From contig NZ_WPZL01000027.1 of NCBI RefSeq assembly GCF_013031245.1, positions 1 to 53,986 of the forward strand: a stretch of DNA of 53,986 nt, given 5' to 3'. The translations under genes and the position numbers were made by a program. The notes beneath the pieces were generated by a model. It did not search any database. It saw only the letters and a program-made list of their open reading frames with translations, and had not been told where the DNA came from. Below, in pieces: positions 25,377-33,477 of the stretch. How positions within the stretch are numbered: the stretch's first letter is position 1; each line of letters starts with the position of its first letter. This DNA comes from Ruegeria lacuscaerulensis (GTDB lineage Bacteria; Pseudomonadota; Alphaproteobacteria; Rhodobacterales; Rhodobacteraceae).

Positions 25377-25812
25377 CTTCCCTCCCCTTTGGCAGGACAC
25401 CCGAAAACACTCACCTGCCCGTCGACTTCTTGGGGTAGTGAGAGGTCCGGTCGGTAAAACTCTGATTATGACCACGAGACTTGCTGTAAGTTGGGTGTTT
25501 TCATATATTAGATTTAAGCATAGATACGGCATATGGTATGTCAATGTCTTATTTATTACAAAATCCAACGCGCGCAGTACAGTTCCCGAGTAGGGGCTTA
25601 AGTGCCCGATGCTTCAGGAGGGCTGGACCACAGCCTGCGACAGTCCCGTGCAGTATCAGGCAAGCTGACGCAGTCCACGGGTCAGTGTTTTGAAAATCCG
25701 GGACGGACGTGTCTATATGGCCGAAAGCCTCAACCATTGGGACATGATCAGGAATGACAGTACGCCCCGGCACATCACGCGCAAACCTCCACATCCGGTT
25801 CAACGGCGTTTC
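25377..25812. promoter_or_regulatory. Divergent regulatory region, Rieske operon / LysR
   Basis: About 435 bp between divergent genes. The part at 25490-25565 is strikingly AT-rich for this window and holds a minus-strand promoter at 25517-25544. A symmetric CATATG core within ATACGGCATATGGTATG (25525-25541) overlaps that promoter and may be a regulator site. No gene is supported. Confidence 0.5.
25517..25544 (-). promoter_or_regulatory. Sigma-70-type promoter for the Rieske oxygenase operon
   Basis: On the minus strand, TTGACA (25539-25544) is followed after 16 bp by TATGCT (25517-25522). Transcription would begin near 25510, leaving a leader of about 134 nt before the small ORF at 25376. 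Confidence 0.6.
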
Positions 25813-26706
25813 ATGCTGACGTTTCGACAGGTCGAGGCGTTTCGCTGCGTCTATCTGACCGGAAGCACCACAAGCGCCGCAAAGCTTCTGGGAGTGTCGC
25901 AACCTGCGGTGAGCCGTCTGCTGGGTGAGCTTGAAAGAGAGCTGGATCTGACCCTTTTCGAGCGAGCCGGACGGCGTCTGGCCAAAACTCAGGAGGCTGA
26001 CGCGCTGTACGAAGAAGTGCAGCGCTCGTATCTCGGGCTGGAGCGGATAAAGGAAGCTGCCGAAAGCATTCGCGACTATCCGCATGGCAAGATTTGCCTC
26101 GTGGCCATTCCCACGGTCGAATCTACCATCGGGCTAGATCTGGTGGCACAGTTCAAACGGGAATATCCGCGCGCTTCGGCCTCGCTCGAGGTGCTTTTGT
26201 CGGATCAGGCCTGCGAGTGGGTCAGCGCCCGTCAGGCCAATATTGCGGTTGCCTATCCCTACAGCAACCGGCCGGGCCTGAATGTCAGGGTGGTCGATAC
26301 GTCGCCTGCTGTCTGCGCGCTGTCTGCCGATCACCGGCTGGCGTCATGCGACATCATCAATGCCGAGGACCTGCAGGGCGAGAGCTTTGTGTCCTACCGC
26401 CCTGACAGCCTGCTGCGGCTGCGTATCGATCAGGTGTTTCGCGAACGTGGCGTGGCGCGGGATATCCGGCTGGAATGTCGTGCAACCGCCTCGGTCTTCG
26501 GAATGGTGGCGCGGGGTATGGGTGTGGCCGTGGTCGGCCCGCACCAGCCCCCGCCCAACGACGGAAGTGTGATCATTCGCCCTTTCAAGCCCGAGATTCC
26601 CGTCGAGCTGGCGGTGATCTGGCCCAAGGGCGCAAATCCGACCACGCTCGAGTCCAAGATGCTCGAAATCATCGAAACCTATTTCGGCGTATCGATCACC
26701 GATTGA
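25813..26706 (+). CDS. LysR-family regulator, OccR/NocR-like (1)
   Basis: About 297 aa. The DNA-binding domain starts at MLTFRQVEAFRCVYLTGS, with the recognition helix GVSQPAVSRLLGEL, closely resembling octopine/nopaline regulators (OccR, NocR) of agrobacteria; an effector domain follows. ATG 25813 is chosen because homology starts there, although the frame is open 41 codons further up. It is paralogous to the LysR at 31545-32435. It is divergent from the Rieske operon and convergent with the aldehyde dehydrogenase gene, so the Rieske operon is its likely target. Confidence 0.93.
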   Translation: MLTFRQVEAFRCVYLTGSTTSAAKLLGVSQPAVSRLLGELERELDLTLFERAGRRLAKTQEADALYEEVQRSYLGLERIKEAAESIRDYPHGKICLVAIPTVESTIGLDLVAQFKREYPRASASLEVLLSDQACEWVSARQANIAVAYPYSNRPGLNVRVVDTSPAVCALSADHRLASCDIINAEDLQGESFVSYRPDSLLRLRIDQVFRERGVARDIRLECRATASVFGMVARGMGVAVVGPHQPPPNDGSVIIRPFKPEIPVELAVIWPKGANPTTLESKMLEIIETYFGVSITD

Positions 26707-26736
26707 GGTCACCCGGGCCTCAATAGCTGAACGCAC

Positions 26737-28197
26737 TTACGGAAACGGATCGGGCACGGGAGCGGTTCCGGTCCAGACTGATTTGACCTGCAGGAAGTCC
26801 TTGATCGCATCGGGGCCCAGTTCGCGCCCGTATCCGGACAGTTTGATGCCGCCGATCGGACTTCCGGGATCAACGCTGCGGTAATGGTTGATATAGACTG
26901 TCCCTGACAGGATGCCGTCGGCCACCCGCGCCCCTTTGGCGGCATCAGACGTCCAGACACCTGCGGCCAGCCCGTAATCGCTGTCATTGGCCAGGGCAAT
27001 GGCCTCCTCCTCGGTGTCGAAGGGGATGATTGCCAGCACCGGGCCGAACACCTCCTCGCGCCACAGTTGCATGTCGGGGCGGACCTGATCGAAGATCGTC
27101 GGCCCCACATAATACCCCCGCATCCCCTGCGCCGTTTGGGTGCCGTCCAGCAGACAGTCGGCGCCATCGGCCTTGGCCTGCGCGATCATCGAGGTCACCT
27201 TGCGCAGATGCGGCTCGTTTGCCAGTGGCGCGACCTGCGTTGCCGGGTCCATCGGATCGCCCAGTCTCAAACCCCTCGCCCGCTCCAGCAGGCGCGTGAC
27301 TAAGGCGTCCTTAACCGGCGCCTCGACAATCAGCCGCGAGCCTGCCACGCAGGTCTGCCCGTTCGACAGGAAAATGCCGGACAGAACGCCGTTGACGGTG
27401 TTTTCCAGATCGCAATCTGCGAACACGACCTGAGGCGACTTGCCCCCTAGCTCCAACGTGGTGGGCACCACCCCGACCGAGGCAGCCTCGGCCACCTTGC
27501 GGCCACCAAAATCCGACCCTGTAAAGGTCACCTTGCGGGTCAGCGGATGGCGCACCAACGCCTCGCCCACCTCGTGCCCCAGCCCCGTTACCACATTCAG
27601 AACACCGGGCGGCAGGCCGGACTGATGCGCCAGCCGCGTAAATTCCAGGGTCGAGGCTGAGGTCATCTCGGAGGGTTTCACGACCACCGTGTTGCCAGCC
27701 GCCAGCGCCGGGGCCAGTTTCCACGCCAGAATCATCAGGGGCGAGTTCCATGGGGTGATCGCCACCACCACCCCATAGGGCAACCAATGCCCCACACTGG
27801 TCACATTCGGTATGGCGTTATCCTGCGTTTCGGGTGTCAACTTGCGCGCTTCGGCGGCGAAATAGCGATACCAGCTGTGCAGCCCAGCGAACTGGCCGCG
27901 CACCTCGGTGATGCGCTTGCCGTTGTCCCGGATTTCTGGCTCGACCAACTCCTCCCAGTGGATCTCAAGCGTATCGGCCAACGCGTCGAGCATGTCGGCC
28001 CGTTCCGAAGGGGTGGCCGAGGCCCAGGGTCCCTTGCGAAAGGCCAGATCAGCGTCGCGGATGGCAGCGTCGGCCTCGGATGCGCCGCAGCGTGCGACCC
28101 GACTCCATTCTGTTCCGGAGGCCGGGTCGATGCTGGGTATGGTCTCGCCCTGCCACGGCAGAAATGCCCCGGAGATAAACGGTGTATAGGTTTTCAT
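26737..28197 (-). CDS. NAD(P)-dependent aldehyde dehydrogenase
   Basis: A 486 aa aldehyde dehydrogenase oxidising an aldehyde to the acid. Active-site residues are Asn151 (ITPWNSPL), Glu249 (TLELGGKSP) and Cys283 (SNGQTCVAG), with the cofactor-binding segment VVVKPSEMTS and FTGSDFGGR. The length is normal for the family. The gene begins one base after the deacylase stop, in the same operon. Opposite is an aminotransferase plus decarboxylase operon whose product would be an aldehyde. This enzyme is the natural next step (inference). Confidence 0.95.
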   Translation of the reverse strand: MKTYTPFISGAFLPWQGETIPSIDPASGTEWSRVARCGASEADAAIRDADLAFRKGPWASATPSERADMLDALADTLEIHWEELVEPEIRDNGKRITEVRGQFAGLHSWYRYFAAEARKLTPETQDNAIPNVTSVGHWLPYGVVVAITPWNSPLMILAWKLAPALAAGNTVVVKPSEMTSASTLEFTRLAHQSGLPPGVLNVVTGLGHEVGEALVRHPLTRKVTFTGSDFGGRKVAEAASVGVVPTTLELGGKSPQVVFADCDLENTVNGVLSGIFLSNGQTCVAGSRLIVEAPVKDALVTRLLERARGLRLGDPMDPATQVAPLANEPHLRKVTSMIAQAKADGADCLLDGTQTAQGMRGYYVGPTIFDQVRPDMQLWREEVFGPVLAIIPFDTEEEAIALANDSDYGLAAGVWTSDAAKGARVADGILSGTVYINHYRSVDPGSPIGGIKLSGYGRELGPDAIKDFLQVKSVWTGTAPVPDPFP

Positions 28198-29217
28198 TTA
28201 TTGTCCTTCGGAAACATCGTGTGCGACAAGGGTAAGCAGATCACCACGGCAAACCATGCCGCGATTGCCATGTGCCAGTACCAGACCACCGGTCGGAAAC
28301 GTCAGATTCAGCGCCGGACGCGCGGGATCATCGGGAAAACGCAAGTAACCCGCCAGGTCGCCTGTCCGCACATCCTGCCCGGCGCTGACCTTGCGATCAA
28401 ACAAACCGGCGGCAGGGGCGTAAAGCGATGCGAGTGGAGAGGTGATCTCAACCTGACGTGTGGCAGTGTCCGGCGGGGCACCGTCTAGCACACCCAGATG
28501 GGTCAGGCAGTGCAGCAGACCGGCCTCAGCCGCGTCCACAATCTCGGGGGTCACATTACCACCACCTCCCAGTTCCGCCGCGATCATTGGAACACCGGCG
28601 CGGACCGCCGCCGCATTTACGGATCGGTTGTCGTTATGCTCGCCCAGTATCCAGATCAGCGGCAGGCCAAAAGCCTGGGCCAAATTCAGATTAGCCCGGG
28701 TCAGAAAAGCATTAGCGCAGCGCGAGGCCAGCGCGCAGGGCGCAAACACGGATGCCTTGCCGCCGGAATGCAGATCGATCACCGCATCGACGCGCGGCAT
28801 CAGAACGGATTCGACAAAATGCGCCAGCATCGCGGTTGGCCCGCCATCGGGATCACCCGGAAAGGCGCGGTTCAGGTTCTGCCCGTCCAGTGGCGTCACC
28901 CGCGAGGATGCGGCCAGTGCTGCGGCGTTCAGCGCGGGCATCAGGATCAACTGACCCTGAACCTGCGTTGGATCCAGCCGCTCCGACAGCCGCAGAATTG
29001 CGGCAGGACCTTCGAATTCGTCGCCATGGGTGCCACCCAAAATCAAAACGGTCGGCCCATCTGATCCGCGCAGGCTGACGATCGGTATGGGGTAATAGCC
29101 CAGCGGCACATCATTGTCCGACCATTTCAGCATCACGTCCCCGGCCTGTCTGCCGGGGAGATCCAAATCAATTGTCACAAGCAATCTGCTGGTCTGAGTG
29201 GGGTGGGCCTGGGTCAT
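28198..29217 (-). CDS. AstE/AspA-type zinc deacylase, DoeB-like
   Basis: About 339 aa, a succinylglutamate desuccinylase/aspartoacylase-family zinc amidohydrolase. Zinc ligands are His64 and Glu67 (GGTHGDEFEGP) and His150 (VIDLHSGGK), and the substrate-binding stretch DGQNLNRAFPG is intact. The closest functional type I recognise is DoeB-like N-acyl diamino acid deacetylases of ectoine breakdown. It would release an amino acid from an N-acyl form. ATG 29217 is preferred (AGGA ribosome site); the frame is open far upstream but there it is antisense to the aminotransferase and decarboxylase genes. Promoter at 29254-29282. Confidence 0.9.
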   Translation of the reverse strand: MTQAHPTQTSRLLVTIDLDLPGRQAGDVMLKWSDNDVPLGYYPIPIVSLRGSDGPTVLILGGTHGDEFEGPAAILRLSERLDPTQVQGQLILMPALNAAALAASSRVTPLDGQNLNRAFPGDPDGGPTAMLAHFVESVLMPRVDAVIDLHSGGKASVFAPCALASRCANAFLTRANLNLAQAFGLPLIWILGEHNDNRSVNAAAVRAGVPMIAAELGGGGNVTPEIVDAAEAGLLHCLTHLGVLDGAPPDTATRQVEITSPLASLYAPAAGLFDRKVSAGQDVRTGDLAGYLRFPDDPARPALNLTFPTGGLVLAHGNRGMVCRGDLLTLVAHDVSEGQ

Positions 29218-29253
29218 GATCATCCTGATGCGGCAAATGTCCGGGGTTTTCAT

Positions 29254-29282
29254 ATCATAATTTTTTTGAAAGAGAATTGCAA
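29254..29282 (-). promoter_or_regulatory. Promoter for the deacylase-ALDH operon
   Basis: On the minus strand TTGCAA (29277-29282) and TATGAT (29254-29259) are separated by 17 bp. The -35 box overlaps the 16-bp element AGAAAGTTTTTTGCAA (minus strand, 29277-29292), which recurs near the second LysR gene. Confidence 0.6.
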
Positions 29283-29346
29283 AAAACTTTCTCTCGTGTG
29301 ATATGAGGGTTGGGGAGATGCGAAAGATCGGCATTGGAGACATCAT

Positions 29347-30441
29347 ATGGTCGTAGCCCGCGCGAAGGCAGGTATAGACAAAATCAAACCGCATATGGTT
29401 GGAGGGGCGACACAGGCGGTTCCGCCGGTATCCATCCTGTTGAATTCCAACGAAAGCGTTTACGGCCCCAGCCCCCACGCGCTTGCGGCGGCGCGGGCGG
29501 CGGTCAGCGGGATTGAAAGGTATCTGGAAAATCCCGATCAGGTTCTGGCCCCGGCCATTGCCGAACATTTTGACCTGGACGCGGCGCGGATCACCACCGG
29601 GCAGGGTTCGGACGATTTGCTGGCGCGGCTGGCACGAGCCTATCTGGGCCCCGGCACCGAGCTGATCCGCAGCGAAAACGGCTATCTGAAAGTGCCGAAC
29701 TACGCTTTTGCCAACGATGCTGATGTGATCTCGGTGCCTGATGACGATTTCAAACCCTCGGTAGACCGCATGATTGCGGCACTGACCGATCGCACCCGGA
29801 TTGTCTATCTGGCCAATCCCGAGAATCCGGCGGGCACCTACCTGAGCGGCGCCGAAGTACGCCGCCTGCATGCCGCGCTGCCCGACAATGTGCTGCTGGT
29901 GATTGACGCCGCCTATGAGGAATACGTCGACGCCGACGATTACGAACCGGCGCACAAACTGGTGGAAGAGGCCGGGAACGTTGTCATGTGCCGGACGTTT
30001 TCCAAGATTTTCGGCCTGGCGGGGGCGCGGGTCGGGTGGATTTATGCGCCTGAAGATGTGATCGATTCCGTACGCCGCATCGCTCTGACCTTTCCCGTCG
30101 CGTCGCCCTCGGTCGCGGCGGCCATTGCTGCGCTGGAAGACGAAGCACATACCAGGTTTGTATTTGAAGAAAATCGCAAGGGGCGCAATTGGCTGACGGC
30201 CGAGTTGCAGGGCCTGGGCCTGAAAGTTGTGCCCAGCCAGGCCAATTTCCTTCTGGTGCATTTCCACAACCCCGAAAAATCCGCCGAAGCGGTTGATCAT
30301 GCGCTGCGCCAGCAAGGCATCGCGGCGCGCCGTTTCGCATCTCCCGCCTACAAGGACTATATCCGCCTCACGGTTGGACAGTCGCAAGAGCTGAAGGCCG
30401 CGCGGGACGGTATCGCGCAATTTCTGAATGGAGGAGCATGA
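29347..30441 (+). CDS. HisC-like PLP-dependent aminotransferase
   Basis: A 364 aa class I/II aminotransferase most like histidinol-phosphate aminotransferases. The PLP lysine is Lys220 in TFSKIFGLAGARVG, with NPENPAGT at 158-165 and Asp187/Tyr190 (VIDAAYEEY) holding the cofactor ring. HisC-like enzymes outside the his operon commonly transaminate aromatic or imidazole amino acids to 2-oxo acids. The ribosome site GGAG precedes ATG 29347. Its stop overlaps the first decarboxylase subunit (ATGA), so the 2-oxo acid is probably decarboxylated next (inference). Confidence 0.92.
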   Translation: MVVARAKAGIDKIKPHMVGGATQAVPPVSILLNSNESVYGPSPHALAAARAAVSGIERYLENPDQVLAPAIAEHFDLDAARITTGQGSDDLLARLARAYLGPGTELIRSENGYLKVPNYAFANDADVISVPDDDFKPSVDRMIAALTDRTRIVYLANPENPAGTYLSGAEVRRLHAALPDNVLLVIDAAYEEYVDADDYEPAHKLVEEAGNVVMCRTFSKIFGLAGARVGWIYAPEDVIDSVRRIALTFPVASPSVAAAIAALEDEAHTRFVFEENRKGRNWLTAELQGLGLKVVPSQANFLLVHFHNPEKSAEAVDHALRQQGIAARRFASPAYKDYIRLTVGQSQELKAARDGIAQFLNGGA

Positions 30442-30989
30442 TGGTTGCCTCGCCCCAACTGGCCCAGGATGCCCCGGTAGTCGACCACCCCTCTGGTGCA
30501 AAGATAGTCGAACAGATTAAGGCCGCAGACGTCCGCGAGATCGTTGCGCTGCCAGATATCGTCACCAGCGACGGGTTGCTCTGGCCGATCTCGCGCGACC
30601 CCGACTTCCGGCTGACCCGCATCTGCAAAGAGGATGAGGGTGTCAGCATTTGCGGCGCAATGTCCTACAACGGCACCCGCGCGGTGCTGATGATGCAGCA
30701 AACCGGGCTGATGGATTCGCTGAATGCCATTCGTGCAATCGGCATTGATTATGAACTGCCCATTGTGATGATGGTGGGGTTGCAGGGCAAGGAACCCCAC
30801 GTGCATCCCGATCAGTCCGCGTCTTATGGCGTGCGGATCATCCGCCCGGTGCTGGATGCGATGCAGATTTCCCATTCCCTGATCGAAGAACCTGAAGACA
30901 CTGATCATGTTTCAGGTGCTATCTCAGCAGCCTACGCGGCATCCCGCCCACATATCTTCCTGATTGGCCGTGCACCGGAGGCCCAATGA
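30438..30989 (+). CDS. TPP-dependent decarboxylase alpha subunit, ComD-like
   Basis: A 183 aa protein equal to the Pyr domain of a split thiamine-diphosphate decarboxylase such as sulfopyruvate decarboxylase (ComDE) or phosphonopyruvate decarboxylase. The catalytic Glu region is RICKEDEGVSICGAM, followed by VLMMQQTGLMDSLNAIRAIG and an HPDQSASYG stretch. It needs the beta subunit encoded next (4-bp overlap). The likely reaction is non-oxidative decarboxylation of a 2-oxo acid to an aldehyde. The chemistry of the side chain cannot be read from the sequence, so a sulfo-substrate should not be assumed. Confidence 0.88.
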   Translation: MMVASPQLAQDAPVVDHPSGAKIVEQIKAADVREIVALPDIVTSDGLLWPISRDPDFRLTRICKEDEGVSICGAMSYNGTRAVLMMQQTGLMDSLNAIRAIGIDYELPIVMMVGLQGKEPHVHPDQSASYGVRIIRPVLDAMQISHSLIEEPEDTDHVSGAISAAYAASRPHIFLIGRAPEAQ

Positions 30990-31558
30990 CACTCTATCGT
31001 GACCAGGCGCTCAAGGCGCTGATCCCGCACATTAATGACCGCGATATCGTGGTTGCCGTCTATCAAAGCTGTTTCGATTGGCTGCAACTAAACCCGCGTG
31101 ATCTGAATTATGTTGCCGTGGGCGCAATGGGGCAGGCCAGTTCGCACGGATTGGGTTTGGCGCTGGCCAATCCCGACCGGCGGGTCATCGTGCTGGATGG
31201 GGATGGCAGTTTGCTGATGAATCTCGGATCGCTGGTGACCATTGCCAATTCCGGTGTGACAAACCTGTATCATTTCCTATCGGCCAACCGGGTCTATGAA
31301 GTGAACGGTGCACATCCTCTGCCGGGTGCGGATCAGGTGGATTTCGAGGGCTTTGCCCGGTCCGCCGGATATGCTCGGGCGCAGAGCTTTTACGAGCTGG
31401 ACCGGTTCACTGACGACCTTCCTGGCATCCTGTCGGCACCTGGGCCACAATTTGTCTGTATGGAAGTCACGGCAGGCGAAGCATTTCCACGGGACTACGC
31501 CTACATTCACAGTGCCAAAGCCCGGCAGACGTTCCGGGATGCACTCAGTCGGGGCTGA
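30986..31558 (+). CDS. TPP-dependent decarboxylase beta subunit, ComE-like
   Basis: A 190 aa protein equal to the PP domain of the split decarboxylase. The thiamine diphosphate/Mg motif begins with GDGSLLMNLG (72-81) and ends near SANRVYE. It overlaps the alpha gene by 4 bp, which fits an alpha-beta enzyme. The last 14 bp overlap the end of the convergent LysR gene. The context (aminotransferase upstream, aldehyde dehydrogenase in the divergent operon) makes a transaminate-decarboxylate-oxidise route likely. Confidence 0.9.
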   Translation: MTLYRDQALKALIPHINDRDIVVAVYQSCFDWLQLNPRDLNYVAVGAMGQASSHGLGLALANPDRRVIVLDGDGSLLMNLGSLVTIANSGVTNLYHFLSANRVYEVNGAHPLPGADQVDFEGFARSAGYARAQSFYELDRFTDDLPGILSAPGPQFVCMEVTAGEAFPRDYAYIHSAKARQTFRDALSRG

Positions 31559-32435
31559 GTGAACCCCTGGCGATGTCCAGAAACATTTGTGCAACTGCAG
31601 ACAGGGGCTCATTCTTGGACCAGAACAGAACAGCTTTGAAGTTCAGCGGCGCGGCGAACGGCAGCGCGACACAGCCGGGGATCGTTTCAAGATAACCCTT
31701 GGATGATCCCACGATGGAAACCCCGAGCCCCCGCGCCACCAGGCGGCAAATCCCATCTGTGGTGCGGGTTTCGTATTTCATGCTGCGTGAAATGGACTTT
31801 GCTTCGAAAAAACGATCGACCTCAAAGCGGAAACGCGAGGAACTCATATAAGAGATAAAGCTCTCATCCGCCAGATCGCGGGCCTGAATGATGGGTTTGT
31901 CAGCCAGCGGATGCCCCTCGGGCAGAACGCAATACACATCGTCATCCCAGATGATCAGGCTATCGAAGGACGGGTTGGACGGCACGCTTGACGTAATTCC
32001 GAAATCGTAATTCTGCGACACCATCCATTCAACCGTATCATCATTGGCCTCGAACTCCAGCCGGGCCATGGCATCGGGGCAGGTGGTCGCAAACGTGCCG
32101 ATCAGGTCCGGGGCCAGTTGCGAGGCAAAGGCTGGTGTGGTCACCAGGCTGAGTCGGGCATGTCCGAATTTGCCGATCGCCGTCACGGCCTGCTTGATAT
32201 GTTCCATCCCGCTCACAGCCTGACGTACCTCCTGCACCAGCAGTCGGGCTTCGTCAGTGGGAACCAGCACCCGGCCCGAGCGCTGAAACAGGGCGAACCC
32301 CACCTCGCCCTCGAGATCTGAGAGCAGCCGGCTGACAGCGGGTTGTGAAATACCAAGCATTTCCGCGGCTTCGGTTACGGTGCCGGTGGATACCACGGTT
32401 CGGAATGCATCGACCTGTCGGAAGGTAATCTTCAT
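31545..32435 (-). CDS. LysR-family regulator, OccR/NocR-like (2)
   Basis: About 296 aa, with the DNA-binding domain MKITFRQVDAFRTVVSTG and recognition helix GISQPAVSRLLSDL. It is paralogous to the LysR at 25813 throughout. ATG 32435 is chosen by homology; upstream in frame is non-conserved and overlaps the promoter. A TATAAT at 32482-32487 (minus strand) is a probable -10 box about 45 bp upstream of the start. It is divergent from the second ABC importer and convergent with the decarboxylase operon. A shared sequence element suggests it controls both the importer and the aminotransferase/deacylase region. Confidence 0.93.
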   Translation of the reverse strand: MKITFRQVDAFRTVVSTGTVTEAAEMLGISQPAVSRLLSDLEGEVGFALFQRSGRVLVPTDEARLLVQEVRQAVSGMEHIKQAVTAIGKFGHARLSLVTTPAFASQLAPDLIGTFATTCPDAMARLEFEANDDTVEWMVSQNYDFGITSSVPSNPSFDSLIIWDDDVYCVLPEGHPLADKPIIQARDLADESFISYMSSSRFRFEVDRFFEAKSISRSMKYETRTTDGICRLVARGLGVSIVGSSKGYLETIPGCVALPFAAPLNFKAVLFWSKNEPLSAVAQMFLDIARGSLSPD

Positions 32436-32456
32436 ACCAACCGTCTTTCCACTATC

Positions 32457-32547
32457 AGAAAGTTTTCGCAAGGGAATTCTAATTATAGCATTTTTGAAAG
32501 AATAACTCGATAAAATGTTGACAGAGCTATATGTTGACCCTGATACT
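32457..32547. promoter_or_regulatory. LysR/ABC divergent promoter region with shared element
   Basis: The importer promoter on the plus strand is TTGACA (32518-32523) with GATACT (32542-32547) after 18 bp. The minus-strand TATAAT of the LysR gene is at 32482-32487. AGAAAGTTTTCGCAA (32457-32471) nearly repeats a 16-bp element at 29277-29292, and CTTTCAAAAA (minus strand) also occurs in both regions. These are candidate LysR binding sites. Confidence 0.5.
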
Positions 32548-32579
32548 CATCAAATAATTCGGCGCGCCAGGGGGCTTGC

Positions 32580-33431
32580 ATGCATGGACGGGTGACCACC
32601 GCAACACCACGAGCCAACCGCACTCGGGAGGATACAGGCTTTGACGCGGCAGCGTTTGGCCGCACAATCTGGCAGGTCGGGCAGGCTGTTCTTGTTTTTG
32701 CGGTCCTGGGGTTTCTGATCTGGCGCGGCGCGCAGTCGATGGACTACAGCTGGCAATGGTATCGGGTCGAGCCGTTCTTTTTCCGCGAAATCGATGGTGA
32801 GATAATATGGGGGCCGCTTGTGCGTGGCCTGATGGAAACGTTGCGTCTTGCCGGTATCGCAGGCGTGATCGCCATTCTGATCGGCTTTGTTGCCGCCTTT
32901 GCCCGGCTGTCGGATTCCATCGCTGGTCGCATTGTGTCCAAGGTCTACCTCGAGGCGATCCGCAATACTCCGCTGCTGGTTCAATTGTTCCTGTTTTACT
33001 TCGTTCTGGCGCCGATATTCGGAATTGACCGGTTCTGGGCGGGCGTCCTGTGTCTGGCCTTTTTCGAAGGGTCTTTTGCCGCTGAAATCATTCGGGGCGG
33101 CATTACCGCCGTGGACAAGGGGCAATATGAAGGCGCCGACGCCATTGGTCTGACGGCGGTTGATAAGTACCGCTTCATTATCGTGCCCCAATCATTGCCG
33201 CTGATTCTGCCGCCACTCACGGGTTTGCTGATCTCGCTGATCAAGCATTCGGCTATTGTCAGCGTCATTGCGGTTTCTGAACTCACGACCGCAGGCCTGA
33301 ACCTGATTGCCGACACGTTCATGGCGTTCGAGGTCTGGTTCCTGGTTGCAGGCATCTACCTGTCGGTGACCATCACCCTGTCCATACTGGTCAGTATGTT
33401 CGAACACTCACTCAACAAAGGCAAAAGATAA
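32580..33431 (+). CDS. Polar amino acid ABC transporter, permease 1 (second system)
   Basis: A 283 aa inner membrane permease. The N-terminal MDYSWQWYRVEPFFFRE matches the corresponding permease of the first system. The PAAT core follows, with the ATPase-contact loop QYEGADAIGLTAVDKYRFII. ATG 32580 lies behind GGGGG; GTG 32592 is an alternative. It is the first gene of the order permease, binding protein, permease, ATPase, which is a rotation of the first system's order. Import of an amino acid or opine-like compound for the flanking catabolic genes is the likely role. Confidence 0.93.
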   Translation: MHGRVTTATPRANRTREDTGFDAAAFGRTIWQVGQAVLVFAVLGFLIWRGAQSMDYSWQWYRVEPFFFREIDGEIIWGPLVRGLMETLRLAGIAGVIAILIGFVAAFARLSDSIAGRIVSKVYLEAIRNTPLLVQLFLFYFVLAPIFGIDRFWAGVLCLAFFEGSFAAEIIRGGITAVDKGQYEGADAIGLTAVDKYRFIIVPQSLPLILPPLTGLLISLIKHSAIVSVIAVSELTTAGLNLIADTFMAFEVWFLVAGIYLSVTITLSILVSMFEHSLNKGKR

Positions 33432-33477
33432 GCTTTTGAAAATAAACAAATCTAACAATATCGGAGGAATAACCCAG

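Noticed and set aside
29224..30501. N-terminal extension of the deacylase frame to 767 codons
   Set aside because: The extension is antisense to the aminotransferase and decarboxylase genes and crosses the divergent promoter; family similarity starts at 29217.
30438..31558. Assignment of the split TPP enzyme as true sulfopyruvate decarboxylase for sulfonate metabolism
   Set aside because: No sulfonate genes nearby; the coupled HisC-like aminotransferase and ALDH point to an amino-acid-derived 2-oxo acid, so only the fold is claimed.
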